Positions 9,715 through 21,419 of a stretch of 64,000 nucleotides of DNA are shown here, one piece after another. Source of the stretch: Periconia sp. R9002. Lineage: Eukaryota > Ascomycota > Dothideomycetes > Pleosporales > Periconiaceae. The stretch is taken from NCBI GenBank assembly GCA_023627715.1, contig JAMAHW010000046.1, positions 1 to 64,000 of the forward strand, given 5' to 3'. How positions within the stretch are numbered: position 1 is the first letter of the stretch; every line of letters starts with the position of its first letter. The translations under genes and the position numbers were made by a program. The notes below the pieces were generated by a model that had not been told where the DNA came from, ran no database searches, and worked only from the letters and a program-made list of their open reading frames with translations.

Positions 9715-12558
9715 ATGTTTGTTTTCAAACGTGGTAAGTAATCAATCGTACCAAGTACTCTCTTTTCTTTCCCGTTTAGCTCCTCATACATGCCGTCGAC
9801 AGTGCTAATATGTAATCTGCAGATGGACGCAAGGAACGCGTTCAATTCGACAAAATCACAGCCCGAGTGTCCCGTCTATGTTATGGCTTGGACCCGGAGC
9901 ATGTTGACCCTGCTGCTATCACGATGAAGGTCATATCTGGTGTATACCAGGGCGTCACGACCATTCAACTGGACGACTTGGTAAGTATACTGAGAGATGT
10001 AGTAATTTATCCCCGCTAACCACCCTCTCAAGGCTGCCGAGACTGCCGCATACATGACAGTCACCCACCCGGACTACGCTATTCTCGCCGCACGTATCGC
10101 CGTGTCGAACTTGCACAAGCAGACAAAGAAACAGTTCTCTTCCGTCATGTCGGACCTACATCACTACACAGACCCCAAGAATGGCAAGAAGCTGCCAATG
10201 ATATCCAAATCTGTCTACGATACCGTGATGAAGCATGAAGAGGAATTGAACTCGGCTATAGTATACGACCGAGATTTCAACTACCAATTCTTTGGCTTCA
10301 AGACGCTTGAACGATCATATTTGCTCCGCATCGACGGCAAAGTTGCCGAGCGTCCACAACACATGCTTATGCGTGTAGCTGTGGGTATTCACGGAGAAGA
10401 CATCGAGAAGGCCATCGAGACCTATCATATGATGTCACAAAAATACTTCACACATGCCTCACCCACACTATTTAATGCCGGCACACCTTCTCCTCAAATG
10501 TCGTCCTGTTTCCTTATCGACATGAAGGAAGACAGCATTGAGGGTATCTATGACACCCTCAAGACGTGTGCTATGATCTCCAAGACTGCTGGCGGTATTG
10601 GTTTGAACGTTCACCGCATTCGTGCTACCGGGGCATACATTGGCGGCACCAACGGCACGTCAAATGGTCTCATCCCTATGCTTCGTGTCTACAACAACAC
10701 TGCCAGGTATGTGGATCAGGGAGGCAATAAGCGTCCCGGTGCTTTTGCTATCTATCTCGAGCCGTGGCACGCCGACGTTTTTGGGTTCCTCGACCTGAGG
10801 AAAAACCACGGCAAGGAGGAGGTCCGTGCCCGTGATCTTTTCTACGCTTTGTGGATCCCCGACCTATTCATGAAGCGTGTCCAAGAGAATGGCGAGTGGA
10901 CGCTGTTCTGCCCGAACGAGGCCCCTGGTCTTGCCGACGTTTACGGTGAAGAGTTTGAAGCATTGTACCACAAGTATGAAGCCGAAGGTCGTGGCCGAGA
11001 GACTGTTCGTGCTCAAAAGCTTTGGTACGCCATTCTCGAGGCTCAAACTGAGACCGGCAACCCCTACATGCTCTACAAAGATGCTTGTAACCGTAAGAGC
11101 AACCAGAAGAACCTGGGAACCATTCGCAGCTCGAACTTGTGTACCGAAATCATCGAATACACTGCACCAGATGAGGTCGCTGTATGCAACCTGGCTTCCC
11201 TCGCTCTTCCCATGTTTGTCGATACCAAGCGTGGCGAGTTCGACTTCCAGAAGTTGCACGAGATAACGCAGATTGTCACCCGCAACTTGAACAAGATCAT
11301 TGAGGTCAACCACTACCCGGTTGAGGAGGCTCGTCGCAGCAACTTCAGGCACCGCCCAATTGGACTCGGTGTTCAGGGTCTTGCTGATGCCTTCCTCAGC
11401 CTACGTTTGCCCTTCGATTCCCCAGAGGCTCGTAAACTCAACATTCAGATCTTCGAAACCATTTATCACGCTGCCCTTACTGCTTCATGCGGGCTTGCTA
11501 AAGAGCTCGGACCTTACGCGACTTATGAGGGATCTCCAGTCTCTCAAGGCATTTTGCAATATGACATGTGGAATGTTACACCCACAGACCTCTGGGACTG
11601 GGCTTCCCTCAAGGAACAAATTGCGCAGCACGGCGTTCGCAACTCTCTCCTGGTTGCCCCTATGCCTACCGCTTCCACTTCCCAGATTCTCGGAAACAAC
11701 GAGTGTTTTGAGCCATACACTTCCAACATTTACTCTCGTCGTGTCCTGGCTGGCGAGTTCCAAGTCGTCAATCCTTGGCTTCTGCGTGATCTTGTTGAAA
11801 TGGGTCTGTGGTCTGACAACATGAAGAACCGTATCATTGCAGAGGGCGGTTCCATTCAGAGAATCCCCAACATTCCGGACGATATCAAAGCACTTTACAA
11901 GACTGTGTGGGAAATCTCTCAGCGCACGATAGTGCAGATGGCCGCCGACCGCGGCGCGTTCATTGATCAGTCTCAATCGCTCAACATTCACATGAAGGAG
12001 CCCACCATGGGCAAGATCACATCTATGCACTTCGCTGGCTGGAAGCTTGGGCTCAAGACCGGCATGTACTATCTGCGGACTATGGCTGCCTCGGCCCCCA
12101 TTCAGTTCACCGTTGACCAGGAGGCACTCAAGGTTGCCGACACCAACGTGGCCAAGACATTGAAACGCAAGGGGAACACTACTTCGCCATCTGCACCATC
12201 AGTACCTCGTCCAATGCACATGACAAAGTCTGCTAACGGTGCACCCACTGAAAATGGATACCCAACACCTTCTGCAACTCCGCCACCTGCTCTTGAAAAC
12301 AAGCCTATCAATGTTGTCAAGAACGATGCTCTTGACCCGAAGCCCATCAAGGCTGACGTTGATGAAGGTGACAGCCCCAAGGTGCTGGCTGCCGAACCCA
12401 ATGGGAAGCCTTTAGAAGAGCAGAAGCTCTCTGAGCCTGCAATGAGTCAGGAGGAAGACGGGGAGGAGAGCGCTGACCGTGAGGGCGATATCTACTCTGA
12501 TGCCGTACTTGCTTGCTCGATAGAAAACAAGGAGGCGTGCATCATGTGCAGTGGTTAG
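9715..12558 (+). CDS. RNR1: Ribonucleoside-diphosphate reductase large subunit (class I)
   Basis: Exons 9715-9733, 9823-9980 and 10033-12558 encode 900 residues. The first exon is only 19 nt (MFVFKR). The enzyme reduces ribonucleoside diphosphates to deoxy forms in the cytosol. The order is an N-terminal ATP cone ([18 protein letters not shown]), the catalytic core with [11 protein letters not shown], the active-site loop SSNLCTEI, the allosteric region [17 protein letters not shown], and the radical-transfer stretch [29 protein letters not shown] Pro/Ser-rich linker of about 120 residues leads to the C-terminal redox pair CIMCSG. All key cysteines are present. Two MCB boxes lie upstream. It is divergent from MRPL8. 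Confidence 0.97.
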
Positions 12559-12592
12559 ATCGGGCTAAGTTGTGTGTTCATGAAATAATGTG

Positions 12593-12613
12593 TATAGGTA
12601 TAGGTATAGGTAT
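12593..12613. repeat. Short TATAGG tandem repeat
   Basis: Three and a half copies of TATAGG lie in the 3' flank of RNR1, 35 bp after the stop. Probably a simple repeat of no special role. Confidence 0.6.
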
Positions 12614-12984
12614 GAGTATATGCCCGATGTAGATGGGACAGCGGTGGCTTTGGGTCAACACTTTTTTTACATCACGGCGTTGATTTTCTTTTAGAGAATA
12701 GTAGTTAACGCGGGGGGAACAAATCTTTACGATTGGGTATGGGACAGTCATCAGTTATGGTTTAATAGGAATGGTACATGACGATTCTAATACAGCTTTG
12801 TTATCGCGACAACTGTAGCAAGGTGATTTGGGCAATGGATCATGAACCTCGGCTTGTATTCCGCGGACGATTCCGAACACGTTAGCAGCACCACATCTAC
12901 GCCCTACCCATTACACGACATCTATACGCCCTACCATCCTGCTTTGGTATCGAACAAATCACAATCTTCGCTTGAATCGCAGTC

Positions 12985-12992
12985 TATAAATA
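12985..12992 (+). promoter_or_regulatory. TATA box candidate for the YCII-domain gene
   Basis: TATAAATA lies 161 bp upstream of the ATG at 13153, with a CT/CA-rich leader between. Sequence match only. Confidence 0.4.
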
Positions 12993-13152
12993 AGAAGAGA
13001 AATCTACTTGAATCAGCTAATGCCGTCAGTTTTTCAAGCTGCTCTCTCTTCCTAGCCCCACAAAGCACCACCACACACCTACATACATACGTCTTCACTG
13101 AGCCGACTACCCCACATTCACCCCCACACCCAATCTGCTTAACATACTGCTC

Positions 13153-13774
13153 ATGCTGCCTCTCCGAGCCCGTGCATTCCTGCAACGCCCAAAGTTTCCG
13201 CAACCCTACCTCCAATTCCACCCAAGCAGACAGCCGTCGTCATTGTCGATACCAGTCCGAACTATGGCATCCAACGCAGCAGCACCAAAGCCTTTGCAGG
13301 AGTGGCTGGTTATCGCACCGGACTTCAAGGGCGCGTTGGAGAAGAGGTTGAGTGTTCGAGAGCACCATTTGAAGGAATTGAAAGAGGATCGAGAAGATTT
13401 TTGGCTCTGGGGCGGTATGTTTTTTTGCTTCTCTTAGCTGCGATTCTTGACCTTTGGCGTGGAGTGTCCTTGAGTCCAATCCTCTACTATTGTTGAACCA
13501 TCTGTTGTAGCAAATTTTGTGGTTTTGAATAGCACGCATTTCTACTCCCTTTGCAATCACTGACAATGCTATAGGAGCCATGCTCGAAGAGCCCATCAAG
13601 GAAGGCGACACAAACCCGCCCAAGATGGCAGGATCCTGTATGCTCATCGGAGCAAAGACCAAAGAAGAGGTGATAGAGAGGCTTAAAAGGGACAAATACG
13701 TTACAGGAGAGGTGTGGGATTGGGAGAAGGTGCAGATCATTCCGTTCAAAAGTGCATTGAGGAAGCCGTTGTAG
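13153..13774 (+). CDS. YCII-related domain protein, probably mitochondrial
   Basis: Two exons, 13153-13414 and 13575-13774, encode 153 residues. The first 37 residues (MLPLRARAFLQRPKFPQPYL...) are rich in Arg, Ser and Pro without acids, like a mitochondrial presequence. A second in-frame ATG at 13264 (MASNAAAPKPLQEW) would give a 116-residue form without it. The rest has the dimeric alpha+beta barrel layout: EWLVIAPDFKGALEKRLSVREHHL, AGSCMLIGAKTKEEVIERLKRDKYV and WDWEKVQIIPFKSAL. YCII proteins are small and their substrate is mostly unknown. The invariant-type His (REHHL) is present. Confidence 0.8.
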
Positions 13775-14411
13775 TTGTTACTGAGCGGGCAAAGGGAGAA
13801 AATGCAAGAAACGGGGTTTGGGGTTGGCTGACAGTACGATGAGAATCGCTGCTGAATTTTCGGCGATTCACGTAATGGAAAGATGATGGTGGCATAGGGA
13901 TGGTTCTCATTATACCATCGGAGGAATGCGTTCCTCGCGGGACGGATTATGTACAGTCCAAATAACTGTGCTCACTCGATTGTGTAGATATACACTGGGC
14001 AAAATTGCACACCCACATCCTTTTCAATGCCGTAGCAGCCGGATTGCATCCTGGCTTGATACTTCCAAAAGGCAAAATTCTACCCTCATGTTTCCATCTT
14101 CTTGGCTTCACGATCGCTCCATTGTTTGGCTCGACCATGCGCGGACGGAACCACGCACTACACACAAAGCCGAATAGACTGGTGGTGGGTATTCTTAACC
14201 GCTTCGGATGTCCTTTCCTCATGTAGTGAGTAGACCATGTGTAGAACGCGCGCCGTCTGTCGCGGACCTTTCCAACTTGTTGGTCATTATGCATGACATG
14301 CTGGTTTTTAGGCAGACACTTTGTGGCGGAGCATGGCCCCTTGCGCTATTGATTGTGGGCATTTTCCACGTCACCACCTTTAGTACATTTCCTGATTCAT
14401 CGATTTGCGAT
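13775..14411. other. Intergenic between convergent genes
   Basis: 3' flanks of the YCII-domain gene (plus) and the polysaccharide deacetylase gene (minus). Open frames on both strands here lack domain motifs. Nothing else seen. Confidence 0.5.
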
Positions 14412-15218
14412 CTAGGGCCCTCTCCTCCGCTCAATGGGCGCTTCGTCGATGAGACCGGTTATGGTCGTAATCTGGTAACCCCTCCTCTTGATCTCGGGAA
14501 TCACTTTGCGCAGCATTGGTATCGTCCAGCTCCGCCTGTCATGACAGATAATGATACCGCCCGGCTTCAGCATACTCAGGATATGTGCTGCGTTTACTCT
14601 CCAGTAGGGAATCTGTGGGTCGTGCGGGTAGATGTCGCCTAGCACAATGCGATATTGGAGCATATCCATACGATCGCGCATCCGCTTTGAAAAGAAACCC
14701 GAGCCGGGTCGAAAGTAGCGTGGCGGGTGTGCACCGGTACCTGAGGCATTGTAGGCAGTTTTGATCATCGTTTCTACTTGGTCCATCTCGTGAATGAGAA
14801 CAGAATCCGGGAGTTTGACTGAGGGTTCGTCATGCATGGCATGATTTCCCAGTTCGTGACCTTGCTGGACCGCCTCTTTCAAAACCTCTTCTTGACCTGG
14901 AACCTGGTCGCCAAGTACGAAGAAAGTCGCATGCGCATCGTTTTCTTTTAGAATTTCCAGGATTTGACGAGTGAATTGCGAGGGTGCATCGTCAATTGTT
15001 AATGCCACAATCTTTTCCGATGTGTTGACGTGCCAGATGACACTTGGGAAATGTTTCACGAACAGCTTGATCAAGAAGGTAGGGGGTTTGTAGATCATGT
15101 AAAAGGGCGAGAGGAAGATAATAACGGCCAGGATGGCGATGAACATGGTGATTAGTCGAGACCGACGACTTCTACGCCGAAGTTTTGAGGGTAAACGGCA
15201 AAAGGACAGGAGGCGCAT
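14412..15218 (-). CDS. Membrane-anchored polysaccharide deacetylase (NodB domain)
   Basis: One exon of 268 residues. A basic N-terminus (RRRSRRSRLI) precedes a single membrane segment (MFIAILAVIIFLSPFYMIY), giving a type II protein with the NodB domain in the secretory lumen or outside. Motif 1 is ALTIDDAPSQFT (D76, D77), motif 2 is GHELGNHAMHDEPS (H126), motif 3 is RYFRPGSGFF, and motif 5 is GGIIICHDRR. The family removes acetyl groups from chitin-like sugars with a divalent metal. Motif 2 reads H-A-M-H-D, not the common H-(S/T)-x-x-H, so the second metal ligand may be D130 or H129. Substrate unknown. Confidence 0.85.
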   Translation of the reverse strand: MRLLSFCRLPSKLRRRSRRSRLITMFIAILAVIIFLSPFYMIYKPPTFLIKLFVKHFPSVIWHVNTSEKIVALTIDDAPSQFTRQILEILKENDAHATFFVLGDQVPGQEEVLKEAVQQGHELGNHAMHDEPSVKLPDSVLIHEMDQVETMIKTAYNASGTGAHPPRYFRPGSGFFSKRMRDRMDMLQYRIVLGDIYPHDPQIPYWRVNAAHILSMLKPGGIIICHDRRSWTIPMLRKVIPEIKRRGYQITTITGLIDEAPIERRRGP

Positions 15219-16461
15219 TATGGTTGACGATGCATGTTACGAAAGAGGAGGTAGAGAGAAGACGGGGGGCCGTGACATTTTTGTTTGTGAGGGAGTCGAG
15301 TTTCGTCTTCTGGCGGGGCGGAAGGATGAGACGGTGCAGTGCCTTGCTGTGCAATGCAAGTACTTGTGCTGTGATGGCCGTACGTTACGGCGTAGAATGA
15401 GGTCAGCACGAACAGCACTGAGTACTGAGTACTGGGGCTAGGCGAGGCATGGGTTAGCGCCGTGCACGTGCACTTGCTTGGCCGTTCCATCAAATATTCC
15501 TGTGATCTCGAAGTGCCGACGTTGACTAACCTTTTACCTCTTCTTCTTCTTCCTTCATCATTCATGCTTCATCTCTCTCTAATCGTCCCATACCAGCCCG
15601 CTTCAGCTGTCTGAGATCTATGTATTGCTAACCATGATCTTCCTGTCACTATCACCATAGCCACCAGCTCGTCAGCATGTGTCGCACATCGGCAATCATT
15701 GCTGCTCAGCCACGACATAGGCAGTTTTACATCCGTGCTCTCCCCCTTCTACTTCCGACGACTGGATACAATCCCCTCGAGATCAACGGCCAGGCTTAGG
15801 TTGATCTGCACTGCAATCCTCCGGGACGAGTCATATTTACCTACCTACATCAGACTAACCATTGGTGTTGTATCGAATCTGCCCTACCTTTCTTTTTCTC
15901 TTCACCCCTGCTTTACCTCTGCCTCGAGCAATGCATCGTGTCAGTCCATTTGGGCTATGCTGATGCCTGGCTCCTTCTATTCCTCGCGAGATGGTTGCTT
16001 TGTTTGGTGAATGTTCTTGATGCCACGCCGAGTTTAGCACGTTGCTGGAACCAATTTGTCACGCTTATACGAAATCCATAATCCCACTTCGTTATAGGCC
16101 CTCTTAGAATGTTCCTAGAAAAAATATATCTCGAGCGTTTAATTGACCTGATTGCCTAGTTCGTATGGCTCCTCAGGTCTCATTGCGTTCGTACATTATA
16201 CTCCTACCCGTGAAACCTGGCTAATCGTTGGTCTCTCTCAGCCCACGGTTGAAATCATGCAGCAGTTACGCCGCATTAGGCCAGGTTGATTAGGCTGCAA
16301 CGTTGAGCAGTAAACACAACATGCGAAGACGCCTTTCAATTGTTCAATGAGATAGTCATACTATCGTTCTCTTTTGCAGGGTATATCAGCATTGTAAACA
16401 AAGGAAGCTCGAATATGTACAAGGCAACGCAAAATGCACCAATTCCTTCCGACTCATGCCG
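15219..16461. other. Intergenic 1.2 kb, no gene seen
   Basis: The first part is the deacetylase promoter with the palindrome at 15462; the remainder is the 3' flank of MLH3. A plus-strand frame at 15699-16010 has no protein-like pattern. Confidence 0.5.
15462..15473. promoter_or_regulatory. CACGTG-centred 12-bp palindrome
   Basis: GTGCACGTGCAC, a perfect palindrome with a CACGTG core, lies about 245 bp upstream of the deacetylase start. CACGTG is the bHLH/E-box site. Sequence match only. Confidence 0.4.
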
Positions 16462-19430
16462 TCACTTATTTGTCCACTTCTTCCATTTTGTCAAGAATTC
16501 TTCGTCATTTTCTTTCTTCGTCGACCGACTTCCAACGCTGCTTTCCACGCTCATGGACCCCATGTCCACTAAGGGCACCATGCTCGGCCTTCCATGCGCA
16601 CACATAAAGGGGAACATGCAATCCGCTAGATTTCTCACCAGCTTTTCACAGGCCTGCATGCTTAACTGGTCGTTGAACATAATTGCTGAGCGGCAGGCGC
16701 GAGAGTTAATGAGATCAATAAGTCCTCCGGGGCACGTAGATAATTGCTTGACCCACGATTTTGGTATTGAAGTATCTCCGTCAGCCAAAGCTGTAGATTT
16801 TTCCGAATTGGACTGGACCGAACGTCCAATTTCCGTGTACTTCCATACTGCGGAGCGGAGGAAAGAAATCAGGACTTGCGGATCGGCTCTACTCCGTTCC
16901 GAAATAGCTGGGGGTAGAGTTGACACAGATAGAACCGACTGTTGTCTGCTCGAGGTCACAGTGCTCGATGAGATGTCAATATTGAACAGTATCCCCCAAT
17001 CTGCAAATCTAGCCGCATGAGTGATGAATTGATGCCGTTCTTGCTCAGAAACAGAAAATCGTATCGGCTTCTCCAGCATCACGAATGCTACGCGGGAACG
17101 ATGACCGAGCTGTGAGCGATAACCCCAATGGGTGAGGTCTGGCGAAAGAGGCTTGCAAAGATCGGTCAAAAGGTTCTCAACCTGGATACGCTCGTCTGCA
17201 GCATGTTGATCGATTAGAACGAGCATTTTGCCTTCATTCTGCTCGCGGGGATTGGGGTTGATACGCCTATTTGACAAACTTGGCATGCTAACAAGGATAA
17301 ACTTGCTGTCGACCTGTGCTAAAACTTTGGCACGCTGAAGGCCAGCTTTGGAGAGCTTGCTGTTATTGATATGTGAAAAACCATCAAGATCGGTATGCGC
17401 CCCCGTGCGGTGTGTGTCTGGGAAATCACCAGGAGAGCGAACTTGTTCAACGCTCCTCTCAGTAGGTTTAAAAACAGGGTTGTCCCAAGTACTGAGAAAT
17501 CCATCCAGCCAAAGATTCGCGGTGTTTTTTTCAGCGCATGGTGTGTCTGCAAGTCGCAATCGTCCATTGTATTCGTTCAATGTACTAGCATGGGTTGCGC
17601 TGAGGGGTCTGGCTGTAGGGCGTGACAGGACAACACCAGTACGAGCATTGAGGAGAAACGTCTGTTTGGTCGATGGATCCGTCAGCATGGTAATCCTATC
17701 ATGATCTTCGTCCAACATCTGTTGCTGGGTTGCATCTACTGCTAGCATTGGAAATGTTTCGCCTCCTGTCGTACTTTGCACGACTTCTGAATACGGGTCT
17801 TGAGCAGTGTGGGTGCTGGGCCGTTTCGAGACAGCAGGCCTTTTTGGTACACCTTTGTAGATTTCAAAAAAGTCTGCTTTCCCACTTTTGATCCTCGACC
17901 ACTGAGCAAAAGGTTGGGGCTGTCTTGCTGCAGGAATCTGTTCTGGCCTCGGAGTATTCCTCTTTCTCTTCCGAATGAGCGGTTCATGTTTATCATTGAT
18001 CAAATTGCTGAATGAGCTTGATGGGAATTGCTCCAAATCCTTCTCTGTGGTCAAGGAGGAATCAGGTCCAGAATCTTTGGCAGAAGCGGGATCTATGGAG
18101 GGAGGGCGGTTATCGATCTTATCTGAATGAGACTTGCGAGGTCGAAAATGATGTACGGATAGCCACTGTCTGATCATTGCGTTGATAACTCCCAACAATG
18201 CTTGCAAATCATGTTCGTTTTTGAGAGAGTTGTCTCCCGCTTGCACTGGATTTTGGCTGCTTTGAAACACTATGCGGAGATGAAACATAGGATATCGGTC
18301 AACCCCCTTTCGCGTAGTGATTTGTTTGTTAGTATATCCATCATGCTTGAATCGCTTGTCCCGTTCACGCCTAGCTTTCTCCTCGGTGTCGATACCGTTG
18401 TCTCCGACGGCGCCGAAACTTGACAAAGAAAATATACGGTTGATCTCATCGAATAGTTCATTATGACCGCTTTCGACCGATAGATTTCTGGGGCCAAGGG
18501 AGATAAATTGGACCTGCTTGTGCGGCGCAGGGTCCAGGGAGATAGCGCCTTTAATGGAAATGGTGGGGGTAGACGCAGAGGTCGGGATCCACGACGACCA
18601 GTCATTGGCTATAATGTAGTTGGCTTTGGTGAGTAGATTGAGCATGAGTCGTAGCTCTGATGAGCGGATGGGGACATCATTCGAAGGGCCACCAGATACT
18701 GAAAAGTTGATCATCGTATTTCCATCCCCATCTCGAATTTTCACAGCTACACGTTTTCTCCAGCCGAGCAAAAGACCGGTAACCTCTCTTTTCATCGTGG
18801 CCCAAAGACGGTCTTGATCCGACTTTTGCTCAGTCAGAGTGGCCCTCTGCTTGACTCTCACGGGCAAGTTACCGAACAAATTACGGACGGTTACGCGAGT
18901 GCCATGGCTCGCATGGATCTCGTGATGAGGCTGGGCTGGCAACTGTCGGTCGATGACTCTAGAGTAATGGGCGGCCAATAAGTTATGCGAGCGATGCTGG
19001 TGATGTCGAGAGACGATATGAATTAGACACAAGGCAGCGAGCGAGGCAAGAAAGGTGCCATGGCAACCATGACAACTTTGGCCCGAGTAGTATTTAGACG
19101 TGGCTAGACTTGTAAGCATAGAGCAATACGCCGGGGAAATTGGGACGAACAGTATAGTCTAAAAAGTCCCCCACCTTCGCCAAATTCAGACGGAACGATG
19201 CCTACGCCATCATCCTCGACCGAGCAGCCTCCGCGAACAAAGTCGACCGTGGCGTGTATTTGTGTGGCGTTTGCGTCCAGCGAGTTCTTCAGTAGTTCAA
19301 GCACAACTCCCGTCAGGGACACCACAGAAGCAGAGGATTTAATCTGGGCTACTACGTCTGGCGGTAGCGGCCGGATGGGATGTTCACGGATGGAGACAGA
19401 TCCAGCTTCTCCAGCATGGTGCTGGTTCAT
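16462..19430 (-). CDS. MLH3: DNA mismatch-repair protein MLH3 (MutL homologue)
   Basis: Two exons: 19430-19151 and 19103-16462, about 973 residues. The frame continues above 19430 but has no ATG. The GHKL ATPase has ELLKNSLDANAT, VEDDGVGI and, later, HGTRVTVRNLFGNLPVR. I place a 47-nt intron (donor GTTCGT, acceptor TCTAG) that joins GGGLFRLY to STSKYYSG, matching the GGLGKLxxTSKY pattern of the family. A long variable linker follows. The C-terminal endonuclease domain has LIDQHAADERIQVE, ACRSAIMFND and CAHGRPSMVPL. With MLH1 it nicks DNA in mismatch repair and resolves meiotic crossovers. The DQHAxxE motif is intact, so endonuclease activity is expected. Confidence 0.92.
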
Positions 19431-20085
19431 GGTATGCCATGTGCATTCCAAACCCCTGTCAGCGGGAACGTCTAACCAAAAACCACCAGAATCCAAGAAA
19501 GGAGCAAGCGTGTAGATCGAAGAGGGATCTCAGTGAAGAGAGAACTGTTGGGGGTGGCTGGACGATTGTACTGTGCAGTACATGATGGATGTTTGAGGTT
19601 GGCGACGACTCGGATTTGGGTGGCGTTAGGGTTCAGATGGCAGTCGATCAGTACATCATCGCTGCCCTGCCTCCCAACCTGATTGGGCCTAGGCGTACGG
19701 GCCTACCCGCACCATAGCAGCAGCACCAGCCCTCTCTACATGGCCACTACTACTGCTGCTGCATCTATACATGTATACCCATCCATTCATAGCACTACCA
19801 CCACCACGCCGTCCCACGCTACACTCTGCCCCGCGCTCTCGCCACTACAAGAATTCAAAGCGCGCCAACCCGTGGAGCGACAACACACTCTTTGCCTCAT
19901 TTCAGGCCGAAGCCGCATCCCGCCGCCCTTGTTCCTCCCCTTAGACGGACTCCACGTGGACTGCCTTACACTCCCAGCCACGTACAGAATAATAGCTTTG
20001 CTGGCACACGCACAGTCGACTTTACATCTTCGCCTCCTGGTAGGCGACGGCTAAGGCTGTTCTTCGTCCTATCTAGTATTCGAGA
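19431..20085. other. Divergent promoter region of MLH3 and the serine-rich gene
   Basis: No gene seen. The 300 bp before 20086 are rich in CAC/CTC trinucleotides on the plus strand, like a leader. Confidence 0.5.
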
Positions 20086-21419
20086 ATGGCTACTGCCGAG
20101 GCCGCATCCAGGCCGCATGGTAAGTCTCTCTACGCTCCCCCTACCACTACATTTCCCTTGAACCTTCTACATTATCGCAAATGGTTCTAATGTTCCGGGA
20201 CAAAGACCGTCATGCCCGCAAGCGGCCTTTCGCCGGATTCATGAAGCGGCTTGCGAACCTCAAATCATCCACCACTTCCGACTCTGGCGCATCAGGCAAG
20301 AAGAACCAAGGTGCTGCTCAGCCCAAGTCGAAGAAGGCTTCCGCCAAGAACAACCCGTATCCAGAGTCAGGTCATGTCAATGGCAATACAAATGGAGATG
20401 CCCACCCTTCTTTCTCGAGCGCCGCTACCCCTCGATCCGCCGAAAGCTTCACATCCGTCGAGGACACAGGCACCCCGGGTCAGCATCAGACCCTAGCGAA
20501 AAGCAACAAATCCACGGCTCCCACCGTGGCAACTCATGCTGGGACCGTACACTCCGGCAGGTCCAAGGCGGACACGGGTATCAGCAACACGCTCGGAGGG
20601 GGCAGCACCTTTTCGTCGCCGAATCATTCGGATCGCTCGTTGACTACGACTTTGACCACGATACAATCCACTGCTCCTGTTACCGCGCTTGGGACCGGCC
20701 AGACTCAGAATACACAGACTACGAGTGCCCCACCTATACAGTTCTCTCACCAATTCCCCACTTCACCCCCACCCTCCGCCATTCCCTCACATCTTGCGCC
20801 GCAGTCTCAGCCAAATACCTACCAGGCTGCGACCGCCAATAACATGCTCACGGACAATGCATCTATTTTGACGCTGGCTTCCTCCTCGAAGCGTCAACGG
20901 CGCAACTCACTTGATACAAATGCTTCTGTTCGAGCATTGGCGCCGTCATCCGTCTGGGGAGGTAGTCGGGAATCTCTGCCCTTGAGCGTGCTTTCTGGGA
21001 ATCCTGATACAATATACAGTCCACAGAGCAGGCCTGGCGGTGTTGGTGTTTTCGCGAACACGGAGCGGGCAAGCGTTTATTCCTCCTCGGGCGCAGCTGC
21101 CCCAGCACTCAGCAGTGAACGCAATAGCTATTATGCAAACAAGCAAAACAACGATGGCCTGAGCATTCGCAGCGGCCGTCTGGGCCATGGCCGTACTGAT
21201 AGTACCAACGGCAGTATTGGACCCAACCCCACGAGCCCGCTAGCCAGCCCCAGGGAGAGCGGGATACCTGGCAAGTTAAACCCTCAAAATGCCGAATGGA
21301 AGGAAGCCGACGAAACCAGCGCAAACGGAGACGAGATCGAAGTTCCTGCTAGCCCAGCTTCCGCCGAGCATCCAGGGAAAGGGAAGGCCAGGGCTGTCTC
21401 TGTGAAATCCTCCAGTTGA
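20086..21419 (+). CDS. Serine-rich low-complexity protein, unknown function
   Basis: I prefer two exons, 20086-20119 and 20206-21419, giving 415 residues that start MATAEAASRPHDRHARKRPFAGFMK. The intron runs from GTAAGT to ACAAAG, the first usable AG after the donor. Without it, an ATG at 20181 gives 412 residues. Past a short basic segment (RKRPFAGFMKRLANLKSS) the chain is Ser/Thr/Asn/Pro-rich and probably disordered. A short conserved-looking block, SVRALAPSSVWGGSRESLPLSVL, is mid-protein. I recall similar Dothideomycete proteins carrying an unsupported polycystin-channel label. I see no membrane segment, so I reject that label. Confidence 0.72.

Larger units (their letters stand above)
12559..13152. 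other. RNR1 3' flank and promoter of the YCII-domain gene
   Basis: This holds the hexamer repeat at 12593, a homopolymer T run near 12662 and, at 12985-12992, TATAAATA about 160 bp before the next ATG. The last 150 bp are C/A-rich, like a fungal 5' leader. Confidence 0.5.

Noticed and set aside
14500..14520. Short likeness to a U4 snRNA segment
   Set aside because: Only about a dozen bases match, inside the deacetylase coding region; chance.
16340..17020. 226-residue plus-strand frame
   Set aside because: Antisense to the conserved MLH3 C-terminus; composition is that of a shadow frame.
20086..21419. Polycystin-type calcium channel label for the serine-rich protein
   Set aside because: I recall this label on similar fungal proteins, but no membrane segment or channel motif is present.
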